Part shown: in pieces, positions 7,324 through 16,117 of the stretch | Position numbering within the stretch: position 1 is the stretch's first letter | Layout: every line of letters starts with the position of its first letter | NCBI RefSeq assembly: GCF_000515275.1 | Contig: NZ_KI911560.1 | Location: forward strand, 2,232,001 to 2,296,000 | Length of the DNA: 64,000 nucleotides | DNA from: Methylophilus sp. 5 | Lineage (GTDB): Bacteria; Pseudomonadota; Gammaproteobacteria; Burkholderiales; Methylophilaceae | Direction: 5' to 3' | Made by a program: the position numbers and the translations under genes | Notes under the pieces: generated by a model | Seen by the model: only the letters and a program-made list of their open reading frames with translations | The model's database searches: none | Told to the model about the DNA's origin: nothing

Positions 7324-9891
7324 ATGCTAAATAAAAAAATAAAGTCAGTGTTGTTTCTTGCAACCTATTCTTGTGTGTCAATGGCGGCAGATGGAGACGA
7401 TAATACTGTTAATAAAAATACAACAGAGTCGAACAAAACAATTCAGTTAGATGAAGTTGAGGTGAAAGCAAAGCGCTTTAGGATGATTACGCCTTTACCT
7501 GGTGTGCCGATTGACAAGGCTACAGCGACTACAAACATTCAAAGTGCTACAGCCAAAGAAATTGAGGAAACTAGAGCGCTGAATGTGACGGAGTTTATGA
7601 ATAATAATCTTCAGTCTGTGACAACGAATGATTATGCTGGCAATCCTTTTCAGCAGGATTTAAATTTCCGCGGATTTACAGCTTCGCCAGCAATAGGGAC
7701 GCCGCAAGGCATTTCTGTCTATCTGGATGGCGTGCGTATTAATGAAGCATTCGGCGAGGTCGTTAACTGGGATCTTATTCCAATGAATGCCATTTCGAGT
7801 CTTAATTTAATCCCTGGGTCTAATCCATTATTCGGTTTGAATACCATTGGGGGCGCATTAGCCATTCGCACAAAGGATGGTTTTTCAGACAATTATTTTC
7901 GCTCTCAATATTTAACAGGGGCTTGGGGACGAGATCAATTTCAGCTGTCAAATGGGGTGAATAATGGACAGTTTGCCTTCTTTACTGCTTACAACCACTT
8001 TAAAGAGGATGGCTGGAGAGATAACTCACCGAGTAATGTGCGCCAGTTGTTTAATAAAGCAACTTTGCGGTTTGATAAAGCCGAGTTCAACTTAACCGCC
8101 TTGAATGTTGATACTGCATTGGTTGGTAATGGCATGCTGCCATTTGAAATGGCAGCGCAAGATAGAGATCAGGTATTTACATCACCTGATGCAGTTAAAA
8201 ACTCGCTGGAGCATTACAACTTTAGTGGCAGCTGGTATGTGAGCGACACATTGACTCTATCTGGCATGGCTTATAAAAGAAAAATGAGTCAGTCAGCTGT
8301 TAGTGCCGATGTCTATGATGCTTACAGGCAGTTGGTTTCGGCGTGGGGGGATGATGTTGATGGCGATGGTGTTGTTGATGCTGGAAAGATCAATGGCCTT
8401 TTTAACTATTCAAATCTCAATCAGTCTAGTGATGGCTTTACACTTCAGGCAGCCTTTGATCTTGAAAAGCATCAAATTGTTGCCGGCGTCTCTCTCGATA
8501 CCAACAAAGTAGCCTTCTTGCAGTCTCAGCAGCTTGGTGAGATTAATGATGCTGATCACTCAGCATCGGTGGTGACTGATCCGATTTTTGATACTTACGG
8601 ATACTTTCCTGCGTACATGACGATTGTCAGAAATAATCTCAAAGGTAGCAGCAAGACAGAAAGTGCATTTATTTTCGATACATGGTCACCCACTGATAAT
8701 GTGCATATCAGTATGGGCGCTCGTATGAATTGGGCGAATGTTAAAAATACCCTGGTATCAGACTCTGGAAAAGAGTTTTATAACTTTACGACAAATGATC
8801 TGAGGCCTGCCCGGCAAAAGTGCCTGGTTCCGGGCGACGTGAGCCCCAATAGAGGTCGTTTTATCTGTAGTGAAGGTGATTATGATTACCGAAGTTTTAA
8901 TCCCTCGTTAGGGGTGACTTGGGAGGTTAAAGATAATCTCTCCACTTATGCAAACGTGAGTCGTGGCGCACGTACGCCAACGGTGATTGAGCTTGGCTGT
9001 GCAAATGATCCAACAAAAAGTAATGCACCTGGTAGTACTAACTATCAATTTGGTTGCTCAATTCCTACTTCGTTGTCATCTGATCCTTACTTAAAGCAAA
9101 TTCGCTCAACGGCTTATGAGGTTGGTTTGCGCGGAGAAGGAAGTGGATGGGACTGGAATGCCGGTTATTTTAGAACGGAAATTACCGACGATATTTTATT
9201 CGTGCCTCTGGGTCGCAAGAACCGTGGCGTGTTTAACAACTTTGGTCGAACAATGCGAGAAGGTTTGGAGTTGGGCTTGAAAGGTAATTTTGACCAAGAT
9301 AAGTTTAGTCTTAATTACACATTGATGGCTGCAACATTCGAATCTTCGGCGCGAATCATCAATGATGCTAATAGTACCAACGGTCAAGCTTCAGCAGGAA
9401 ATGCTGCTCAGGCATTTGTTGATGTGCGTTCCGGCGATGAAATACCGGGTATGCCTAATCATATTATTCAGGCGAACTGGAATCATCGTTTTACAAATAA
9501 GTTTGATGCAACCTTGTCGATGGTGATGCACTCTTCAGCTTATGTACGCGGAAACGAAAATAATAGGCACCAGCCGCGTGATGCCTTACCTGGGGAGCGT
9601 TATGATTACATTGGTGATGGCTCAACTTCGGGGTATGCAGTATTTAACTTGAGGGCAAATTATAAATTCAGGCCTGGTGTAAATGCCTATTTAAAGTTCG
9701 ATAATATATTTGATCGTGAATACTCTACTGCGGGTGCGCTTGGACGAAATCCCTTTAGTGCGAGCGGGAGTTTTCAGACCAATTCGAGCTCGTGGAATAA
9801 TACAACCTTTATTGGCCCTGGTGCTCCGAGAGCTGTATGGATTGGAGTGTCTCTTGATTGGGATTGGAAAAACAAAGCGCTAAAAGATTAG
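7324..9891 (+). CDS. TonB-dependent outer-membrane receptor
   Basis: Protein of 855 residues: signal peptide (about 1-22), a plug domain (about residues 60-165, with LNFRGFTASPA, ISVYLDGVRINEAFG and GLNTIGGALAI), then a long beta-barrel. The barrel has typical alternating strands, e.g. NLSTYANVSRGARTPTVIEL near residue 545, and a final strand ending PRAVWIGVSLDWDW. The last residue is aspartate rather than the usual aromatic. The start at 7324 is supported by GGAGGGA directly upstream; an in-frame TTG at 7297 lacks a site. It imports siderophores, cobalamin, or possibly metal-chelate/lanthanide ligands; the substrate is not evident. The gene is A+T-richer than the core genes and stands alone between PEP-CTERM genes. 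Confidence 0.9.
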   Translation: MLNKKIKSVLFLATYSCVSMAADGDDNTVNKNTTESNKTIQLDEVEVKAKRFRMITPLPGVPIDKATATTNIQSATAKEIEETRALNVTEFMNNNLQSVTTNDYAGNPFQQDLNFRGFTASPAIGTPQGISVYLDGVRINEAFGEVVNWDLIPMNAISSLNLIPGSNPLFGLNTIGGALAIRTKDGFSDNYFRSQYLTGAWGRDQFQLSNGVNNGQFAFFTAYNHFKEDGWRDNSPSNVRQLFNKATLRFDKAEFNLTALNVDTALVGNGMLPFEMAAQDRDQVFTSPDAVKNSLEHYNFSGSWYVSDTLTLSGMAYKRKMSQSAVSADVYDAYRQLVSAWGDDVDGDGVVDAGKINGLFNYSNLNQSSDGFTLQAAFDLEKHQIVAGVSLDTNKVAFLQSQQLGEINDADHSASVVTDPIFDTYGYFPAYMTIVRNNLKGSSKTESAFIFDTWSPTDNVHISMGARMNWANVKNTLVSDSGKEFYNFTTNDLRPARQKCLVPGDVSPNRGRFICSEGDYDYRSFNPSLGVTWEVKDNLSTYANVSRGARTPTVIELGCANDPTKSNAPGSTNYQFGCSIPTSLSSDPYLKQIRSTAYEVGLRGEGSGWDWNAGYFRTEITDDILFVPLGRKNRGVFNNFGRTMREGLELGLKGNFDQDKFSLNYTLMAATFESSARIINDANSTNGQASAGNAAQAFVDVRSGDEIPGMPNHIIQANWNHRFTNKFDATLSMVMHSSAYVRGNENNRHQPRDALPGERYDYIGDGSTSGYAVFNLRANYKFRPGVNAYLKFDNIFDREYSTAGALGRNPFSASGSFQTNSSSWNNTTFIGPGAPRAVWIGVSLDWDWKNKALKD

Positions 9892-9910
9892 ATGTTAAAT
9901 AGATGACTAA

Positions 9911-9940
9911 AAGCCGATATCGAATGATATCGGCTTTTTT
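9911..9940 (+). terminator. Intrinsic terminator after the TonB receptor
   Basis: Eleven-base-pair stem AAGCCGATATC / GATATCGGCTT around GAAT, followed by TTTT. Confidence 0.93.
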
Positions 9941-10307
9941 ATTTGGTGGTTATGAGCAGCCAGGGTGGTTGATTTAAGCCATGTCTATTTTAAGTTGCGA
10001 TGGGTGGCTTGTCTTTGCTGACTTTGTTGTCCGCCTGTTAATGTTTTTTTACATGCGCTGAATTTAAATTTTTTATATAAAAAACAGTTGGTTACGATAT
10101 TTTTTTGTTTTGATCTGGGCTTAAATGTGATTGCGTTTTCCAGTCCAATCAGTTGGCATATCTTTTGCAAATAGAAAGTGAACTGTTATAAGCCGTTTTT
10201 GGTAAACAAAAAATATCCAGAGTCTGGGGGCAGTTAGGCACGAGCGATGCCGTCATGAATGTTGCTCGTGACAACAATTCGAAAGCTTAATTTTTAGGAG
10301 AATATGG
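9941..10307. other. AT-rich gap before the tandem PEP-CTERM genes
   Basis: No credible gene is seen here; the only open frames lack coding character. It presumably holds the promoter and leader of the PEP-CTERM pair. A hairpin with arms CACGAGC (10239-10245) and GCTCGTG (10264-10270) lies about 40 nt before the start codon. A strong AGGAG ribosome site is at 10296-10300. Confidence 0.6.
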
Positions 10308-11150
10308 ATGAAGTTGAAAATAGCAATGCTTGCCACCTTGATGGCTCTAGGCGTTAATGCTGCAAATGCGGGTCAGTTTGTGTCACTGACCAGTGGTAAT
10401 GGTACTAATTTGACGTTGGCTAATGGTGGTTTAATCAATGGCGCCAACAGTCTAAATGCAGACAAGTTTTATATCGAAAATCTGGCTTCCACGACTTATC
10501 TCACTGGATACGAGTATGGCTCTGATAACGGGACTATCGCTAGCACTTTGAATTACAGGGCCTACACCGGCGCGAATTCAACTTTCGGCACATTGACACT
10601 GGTTGATTACAAAATCACTGAAAATGTTGCGCTGTTACCTGGCATTCCTCAGGCGACTATTTTTGACTACGTTTATCGCGATAGTTTGGATGGCAAGCTG
10701 GTATTCGGTACTCGCTATATGAACCTGGTAGACAATGATCAGGAAGTGAATTACCTGTATCGCCAAGGTGCTGGTGGTAACGTTTCAACATCATGGACTT
10801 TCTTGAGCGATTATGATTTGCGCATGTATCAAGCTGGTCAAACAAACGATATTACTTATAACTCATCCGTAAGCTATGTTGATGGCATCGTTCGTCAAAA
10901 AGCTGATATCAGTGTTTCCGAAGGTAACCCATGGTCTGGTTTGTATCTGGTGAAGACAGATGCAGTTAATTATGGTCTTGGCGCAAATGCAATTGGATAC
11001 TATCAGGCAGGTGAAGAGGGCCAGGCAGTTGTTGGTGGCTTCCTTACTGGCTTTATTGCTACCCCAGTTCCAGAAGCAGAATCCTATGCTTTGATGATGG
11101 CTGGACTTGGCGTAGTTGGTGTTGCCACTCGCCGTCGTAAATCAAAATAA
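10308..11150 (+). CDS. PEP-CTERM sorting domain protein, first of a tandem pair
   Basis: Exported protein of 280 residues: signal peptide ending ALGVNAANA (about residue 21), a beta-rich body without recognised catalytic motif, then the PEP-CTERM anchor VPEAESYALMMAGLG ending in RRRKSK. It resembles the next protein along its length: the mature parts both open with a G-x-FV-x-L segment, share RQKADISVSEGNPWSGLYL versus RTDVSIGEDNPNSGLYL, and end with a GFL/LSGF strand before the anchor. They are probably products of a duplication. AGGAG precedes the ATG; a shifted ATG at 10304 is out of frame. Function unknown; surface or biofilm-matrix protein is the likely role. Confidence 0.83.
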   Translation: MKLKIAMLATLMALGVNAANAGQFVSLTSGNGTNLTLANGGLINGANSLNADKFYIENLASTTYLTGYEYGSDNGTIASTLNYRAYTGANSTFGTLTLVDYKITENVALLPGIPQATIFDYVYRDSLDGKLVFGTRYMNLVDNDQEVNYLYRQGAGGNVSTSWTFLSDYDLRMYQAGQTNDITYNSSVSYVDGIVRQKADISVSEGNPWSGLYLVKTDAVNYGLGANAIGYYQAGEEGQAVVGGFLTGFIATPVPEAESYALMMAGLGVVGVATRRRKSK

Positions 11151-11186
11151 TTGGCTTAGTTAAAACTACATGCCATGAAAAAAAGA

Positions 11187-11209
11187 GCGGGGAGCAAAAG
11201 CTACCCCGC
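11187..11209 (+). other. Hairpin between the tandem PEP-CTERM genes
   Basis: Arms GCGGGG and CCCCGC with an inner AGC/GCT extension. It is followed by AATTAATC rather than a T tract, so it is a weak terminator at best. It may stabilise the upstream message or set the ratio of the two products. Confidence 0.5.
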
Positions 11210-11245
11210 CAATTAATCAATTTCAATTCGTGAGGAAATAATACT

Positions 11246-12049
11246 ATGAAAGCAACTATGTTGAAACAATCTTTTGCTATTGCCGCGTTCACGCTGGCAG
11301 CAACTTCTAGCGCTTATGCCGGTGGCTTTGTTGATCTTTTGGATACCGGTGCACGTACACCTGGTAGCACCAATAATACAGGCACCGACGCATTCTATTT
11401 GGGTGCTAATCTGCCATCAACCTGGACATTGCAAGCTACGCAAACCTCCACTGTTTACTCACCAGTAAATAGTGCAGCAGTAGGTTCTTTCATTGATTCT
11501 GTGTGGCTCGATAGTGCAACTAACTCCTACATTATTGGTAGCTATTTCCAGTTAGATAACAACACCAACGGTATTACAGAGATCAACTCTATCGTACGTA
11601 CTGGTTTTGCTGATTATGCAGGTACCCTGTCTGCGTCTTGGGTATACGCTTCAGACGTTTATGGTTCTGCGCCTGCTGATGGCTATCGTTTGCGCGATCC
11701 TGCTCGTTCAGACTATATTGCATCATATAATGCCGGCACAGCAGCTACAGGGGCATATTTTGATGCTGATAAAGTGGCGATCCGTACCGACGTAAGCATC
11801 GGTGAAGATAACCCGAACAGTGGTTTGTACCTGATTAGCTTTAGCGCAAATAACTACTCTTACGAGTGGGTAAGTAACGCAGTGCATATTGTTCAAGGCG
11901 CCTCTGCAAATGAAGGTGGTCGTATTCGCCAAGATATGTGGTTGAGTGGTTTTGCTGTGACTCAAGTGCCAGAAGCTGAAACTTATGCCATGTTCATGGC
12001 TGGTTTGGGTTTGATGGGGGCAGTTGTTCGCCGTCGTAAATCTGCTTAA
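11246..12049 (+). CDS. PEP-CTERM sorting domain protein, second of a tandem pair
   Basis: Exported protein of 267 residues: signal peptide ending ATSSAYA (about residue 25), a Ser/Thr/Asn-rich beta-type body, and the anchor VPEAETYAMFMAGLG followed by RRRKSA. It is a diverged paralogue of the preceding gene, and the two are 95 nt apart on the same strand. GAGGAAAT lies 10 nt upstream of the ATG. No enzyme motif is visible; exosortase-dependent surface sorting is inferred from the C-terminus. Confidence 0.83.
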   Translation: MKATMLKQSFAIAAFTLAATSSAYAGGFVDLLDTGARTPGSTNNTGTDAFYLGANLPSTWTLQATQTSTVYSPVNSAAVGSFIDSVWLDSATNSYIIGSYFQLDNNTNGITEINSIVRTGFADYAGTLSASWVYASDVYGSAPADGYRLRDPARSDYIASYNAGTAATGAYFDADKVAIRTDVSIGEDNPNSGLYLISFSANNYSYEWVSNAVHIVQGASANEGGRIRQDMWLSGFAVTQVPEAETYAMFMAGLGLMGAVVRRRKSA

Positions 12050-12069
12050 TTAAGTTTAAGAAATGCTGC

Positions 12070-12105
12070 AAACAACAAACCCGCCAATGGCGGGGTTGTT
12101 GTTTG
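12070..12105. terminator. Bidirectional terminator between convergent genes
   Basis: Sixteen-position stem from 12070-12085 to 12089-12104 with one mismatch, core CCCGCC / GGCGGG around AAT, with A-rich and T-rich flanks on both sides. It can end transcription from the PEP-CTERM genes and, on the other strand, from the tadA operon. Confidence 0.85.
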
Positions 12106-12138
12106 ATGAAGATGGTTTTACTCTGTTGGCAAATGTTG

Positions 12139-12618
<480 letters not shown>

Positions 12619-13074
12619 TTATTGGCTGCTTGTTTTGTCGGCCAGCCGAATCAGAATATAAACCAACCCCATAATAAATGCCCCTGCCAGCCAGATGCCG
12701 ATTTCTTCATAAGTCGGGGTGGCGTCTTGCACCGGCAGCACAATCAGTTTGCGCAAAAACATCACCAGTACCACTTCAATAAAGGTTTCCACCAGCAGTT
12801 TATGGCCGCGCAAATAGCGGATTTCGGCTGAAATCAGCGCGGAAATTGACCACAATAGCATTAAGGTGCCAAGCGCACGTAAAAAGCCATGCACCAGGTT
12901 ATGGGCGTAGGCAGCTTCTTTCACGTCCAGAAAAAACAGCCAGGTGAACATGATGACTGAGGTCGCCAGCGCCAGGCCAATAATGAGATGTGCCAGACCG
13001 TTTAGCCACAGCATGGCTTTGATAGCGATGCGGTTAAGCGGTTCAAACTCTTCGGGTAGTTGTTCTTGTGACAT
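12619..13074 (-). CDS. PsiE-like small membrane protein
   Basis: Protein of 151 residues with four hydrophobic helices: about 27-50, 65-82, 95-112 and 128-145. Layout and segments such as LVETFIEVVLVMFLRKLIV resemble the phosphate-starvation-inducible PsiE family, whose function is unknown. No Pho-box-like repeat is seen upstream, so phosphate control is not supported. It sits between a LysR gene and tadA on one strand with very short gaps. Confidence 0.6.
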   Translation of the reverse strand: MSQEQLPEEFEPLNRIAIKAMLWLNGLAHLIIGLALATSVIMFTWLFFLDVKEAAYAHNLVHGFLRALGTLMLLWSISALISAEIRYLRGHKLLVETFIEVVLVMFLRKLIVLPVQDATPTYEEIGIWLAGAFIMGLVYILIRLADKTSSQ

Positions 13075-13110
13075 GCTCAGCCCAGTGAATAATGCATGCA
13101 GAATGATAAA

Positions 13111-14037
13111 TCATTTGTTCAGTAATTGCTCCAGCGGCAATTGCGAGAGTTGCTTTAATAGCCATTGCATGGCTTTACCCATCTCAGATTGGCGCTGTTG
13201 CCGCCAGGCAATAAAGATGGGAAAGATGGGACCCCGCGGTTTGGGCTCTGAGACTTGTTTGATCATTAATTGCCCTTGTGTGACCGCTGTTTGGGCGAGC
13301 GATGTTGGCAGGTAGCCAATTGCAACGCCCGAAATTTGCGCCTGCAACTTGGTGTGCATATCCGGCACGGTGAGAATATCTTGCCCGGAAAGAATGCCGG
13401 ATGTGCGCGGTGGCAAGTTGCGCGAACTATCGGCAGCGGCAACCACACGATGCTGCACAATATCACTGGCACTCAGTGGTTCTGGTAATGCTGCCAGCGG
13501 GTGATGCGGGGCGACGGCAAACACAAATTCCAGTTGGCCCATTAACTGTGTAGAAAAATTGCCGCCGGGTGGCGCGTCACCTGGTGCGCCAATCGAAATG
13601 TCGGCGCGCCCCGATTGCAGTGCATCCCAACTACCGCCATACACTTCACGCAGTAATTTAACGCGGGTGCCAAACCCTTGCTGGTAAAAGTCCTGCAGGA
13701 TATGCAAAATTGGCAGAAAGTTAAATAAATCGCTAACGGCAATTGCAATGTCGGTTTCAACGCCGGTAGCTATGCGTTGCACGCGGCGCTCAAGTGCGTG
13801 TGCTGCATCGAGTAAATAGCGGCCTTCTTTGAGCAACTCTATGCCAGCCTGGGTCAGCGTAGCGCGGTGGCCGCTGCGGTCAAATAACTCCAGACCCAGG
13901 TCTTCTTCCAGCCTGCGTATGGTGTAAGTGAGGGCAGACGGCACACGGTAAAGAGATTCTGCGGCGGCGGCGAAGCTCCCTTTACGGTCAATAGCGTCAA
14001 TGACTTCCAGGGCTTCGAGGCTGAGTTTAATGGTCAT
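13111..14037 (-). CDS. LysR-family transcriptional regulator
   Basis: Regulator of 308 residues: N-terminal winged helix-turn-helix (LEALEVIDAIDRKGSFAAAA with the recognition helix near residues 28-45), a linker helix, and a periplasmic-binding-like effector domain (about 90-300). It is divergently transcribed from the pirin/flavodoxin/YceI/OYE genes, and a perfect inverted repeat lies between them at 14074-14095. By the usual LysR arrangement it should control those genes and itself. The effector is unknown; the target genes suggest a redox or electrophile signal. Confidence 0.9.
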   Translation of the reverse strand: MTIKLSLEALEVIDAIDRKGSFAAAAESLYRVPSALTYTIRRLEEDLGLELFDRSGHRATLTQAGIELLKEGRYLLDAAHALERRVQRIATGVETDIAIAVSDLFNFLPILHILQDFYQQGFGTRVKLLREVYGGSWDALQSGRADISIGAPGDAPPGGNFSTQLMGQLEFVFAVAPHHPLAALPEPLSASDIVQHRVVAAADSSRNLPPRTSGILSGQDILTVPDMHTKLQAQISGVAIGYLPTSLAQTAVTQGQLMIKQVSEPKPRGPIFPIFIAWRQQRQSEMGKAMQWLLKQLSQLPLEQLLNK

Positions 14038-14073
14038 GGGGCTTTAATCAAAAAAACTGAACAAGTGATGCAA

Positions 14074-14095
14074 AATGTTTTGCTATCAAAACATT
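14074..14095. promoter_or_regulatory. Putative LysR operator between divergent genes
   Basis: AATGTTTTG and CAAAACATT form a perfect 9-bp inverted repeat around CTAT. The centre is about 47 nt from the LysR start and 57 nt from the pirin start, the normal place for a LysR recognition site (T-N11-A class). Confidence 0.7.
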
Positions 14096-14141
14096 AAGTG
14101 TTTTTTTATCATACAGTTAATCTTTCAAATGGAGTGAATAA

Positions 14142-14852
14142 ATGTTGCATGTTCGCCCTTCAAATACACGTGGTTACGCTGATCATGGCTGGCTGCAAAG
14201 CTTTCATAGTTTTTCGTTTGCAGGCTATTACGATCCTGCCCATATGGGGTATTCGGTGTTGCGCGTGATCAATGATGACAAGGTTGCCCCGGCCAAAGGC
14301 TTTGGTATGCATGGTCACCAGGACATGGAAATCATTACCTATATGCTGGCCGGCGAGTTGCGCCATACCGATAGCATGGGTAACACCTCGGTTATTCGTG
14401 CCGGGGATGTGCAGCGTATGTCGGCCGGGACCGGCATTCGCCATAGTGAGATGAATGCTTCTGCGCAAACCACCGCGCATTTGCTGCAAATCTGGATCAC
14501 GCCTGACACGCTAGGGCTTGCGCCTGGGTATGAAGACAAAACAATCGCACTCACCGACAAGCAAAACCGCTGGGCGCTGATTGCATCCCCTGATGCGCAA
14601 CATGAGTCATTAAAAGTACATCAGGATATGTCACTGTATACCACGGTGCTGGATGCGGACTTGTCTTTGCCGATTACCGTGACTGAAGGCCGTTGCGCCT
14701 ATGTGCATATCGCGCGTGGTGAAGTAGAAATAGATGGTCAGCGCTTACAAGCGGGCGATGCACTTAAAGTGGATACTGTTAGTGCGTTGACTATGGGTGC
14801 TGTGAGTAATAGTGAAGTGTTGTGGTTTGATTTGCCACAACACTTTGAATAA
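14142..14852 (+). CDS. Pirin family protein (YhaK/YhhW type)
   Basis: Bicupin protein of 236 residues. The pirin signature is clear: HGWLQSFHSFSFAGYYDP near residue 15, GFGMHGHQDMEIITY near residue 49, and the metal-ligand pattern GTGIRHSEMNAS near residue 103. The N-terminal cupin would bind iron through three His and one Glu. Some bacterial pirins are quercetin 2,3-dioxygenases and others redox-sensitive regulators; the sequence does not choose between them. It is first in a run of four same-strand genes (pirin, flavodoxin, YceI, OYE) opposite a LysR regulator. GGAG lies upstream of the ATG. Confidence 0.88.
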   Translation: MLHVRPSNTRGYADHGWLQSFHSFSFAGYYDPAHMGYSVLRVINDDKVAPAKGFGMHGHQDMEIITYMLAGELRHTDSMGNTSVIRAGDVQRMSAGTGIRHSEMNASAQTTAHLLQIWITPDTLGLAPGYEDKTIALTDKQNRWALIASPDAQHESLKVHQDMSLYTTVLDADLSLPITVTEGRCAYVHIARGEVEIDGQRLQAGDALKVDTVSALTMGAVSNSEVLWFDLPQHFE

Positions 14853-14882
14853 TGTTTTAAATCGTTGATAAGGAGCTAAAGA

Positions 14883-15455
14883 ATGACTCAGGTTGCAATT
14901 GTTTATCATAGTGGATATGGTCATACGGCCGAGCAGGCCAAAGCGGTTGCGCGCGGTGCGCAAAAAGTGGCCGGCGTAACCGTGCATTTGCTAAGCGTGG
15001 ACGAAGCGCAACAGCAATGGGACTTGCTCAAAGCCAGCGATGCGATTATTTTTGGTAGCCCAACCTATATGGGCTCTGCTTCTGCCCAATTTAAAGCGTT
15101 TATGGATGCCAGCTCAAAGGCGTGGTTTACGCGTGACTGGCAAGACAAAATTGCCGCGGGTTTCACTACCTCTGCCAGCCAGAGTGGCGATAAATTGAAT
15201 ACCTTGACGCAATTGTCTGTGTTTGCAGCGCAACATGGCATGATTTGGGTGAGTTTAGGCTTGTTGCCAGGGAACAATCATAGCAATGGGTCGGTCAACG
15301 ACTTAAATCGCTTGGGTAGCTTTTTGGGCGCCATGGCACAGGCTAACTCTGATCAAGGTCCAGACCTGGCACCGATTCAGAGTGATTTGCTGACTGCTGA
15401 ACACTTGGGTGAGCGTGTGGCTACCGTGACCAAACGATTTTCTAAATCCGCATAA
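14883..15455 (+). CDS. Flavodoxin family protein, WrbA-like NAD(P)H:quinone oxidoreductase
   Basis: Flavin-binding protein of 190 residues. The FMN phosphate loop VYHSGYGHTAEQAK is at residues 7-20, and the isoalloxazine-contact segment GSPTYMGSASAQFKAFMD near residue 59 is the WrbA-type signature. WrbA enzymes reduce quinones by two electrons and prevent semiquinone cycling. It lies 30 nt behind the pirin gene with AAGGAG upstream, so cotranscription is expected. Its place between a pirin and an old yellow enzyme supports a role in handling electrophilic quinones. Confidence 0.85.
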   Translation: MTQVAIVYHSGYGHTAEQAKAVARGAQKVAGVTVHLLSVDEAQQQWDLLKASDAIIFGSPTYMGSASAQFKAFMDASSKAWFTRDWQDKIAAGFTTSASQSGDKLNTLTQLSVFAAQHGMIWVSLGLLPGNNHSNGSVNDLNRLGSFLGAMAQANSDQGPDLAPIQSDLLTAEHLGERVATVTKRFSKSA

Positions 15456-15483
15456 CGCATAACAAACACATAAGGAGTGATAC

Positions 15484-16056
15484 GTGAAAAAGATGATTTT
15501 AACGCTGGGCTTGCTGGCGGCGACACAGGCCTGGGCGGCAACTGACACCTACAATATTGATGCAACGCATAGTTTTGCTAACTTCAGCATTCGTCATGTG
15601 GTGTCAAAAACTACGGGCACTTTTAACGATGTCACCGGCGTGGTGACGTTGGACCCTGCCAATCTGAACACCGCCACTGTGCGCGCGGCGATTAATGTTA
15701 GCAGCGTGAATACCGGTTTTGGCAAGCGTGACGAACATATCAAGGCAGATAAATACCTGGACGTGGGCAAGTACACGCAAATCTTGTTTGAAAGCACCAA
15801 ATTCACGGCGACCAATCAGACACAGGCGGTGATGCAAGGCAAACTGACTATGCATGGCGTGACCAAATTGGTGGATATTCCAGTGAAAGTATTGGGTTAT
15901 GGTGCAGATCCATGGGGCGGCCAACGCGCAGGGTTTGAAGGTCATTTGACGATCAAAGCGTCAGATTATGGCTTTGGCTGGGCCGCGGGGGCGAATGCGC
16001 CAGTCGGTGATGATATTGAAATTACTTTATTGATTGAAGGCGTAAAAGCCAAGTAA
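15484..16056 (+). CDS. YceI family periplasmic lipid-binding protein
   Basis: Protein of 190 residues with a signal peptide (ILTLGLLAATQAWA, cleavage about residue 19) and the YceI/TT1927b beta-barrel. The family landmarks are DATHSFANFSIRHVVSKT near residue 26, GFGKRDEHIKADKYLDV near residue 78, and GFGWAAGANAPVGDDIEI near the C-terminus. Such proteins bind polyprenyl or quinone-like lipids in a hydrophobic channel. AAGGAG precedes its GTG/ATG region. The neighbours suggest it carries an isoprenoid quinone or a related lipid. Confidence 0.9.
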   Translation: MKKMILTLGLLAATQAWAATDTYNIDATHSFANFSIRHVVSKTTGTFNDVTGVVTLDPANLNTATVRAAINVSSVNTGFGKRDEHIKADKYLDVGKYTQILFESTKFTATNQTQAVMQGKLTMHGVTKLVDIPVKVLGYGADPWGGQRAGFEGHLTIKASDYGFGWAAGANAPVGDDIEITLLIEGVKAK

Positions 16057-16067
16057 GTGCAGTCTTT

Positions 16068-16088
16068 GCGCAGGCGCACTGCCTGCGC
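16068..16088 (+). other. Perfect hairpin between the YceI and OYE genes
   Basis: GCGCAGGC and GCCTGCGC form an 8-bp stem around GCACT. No T tract follows, so it is more likely a stabilising or attenuating hairpin than a full terminator. Confidence 0.55.
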
Positions 16089-16117
16089 GGCTGTTCATCT
16101 TTAAGAGGAGCAAGTAA

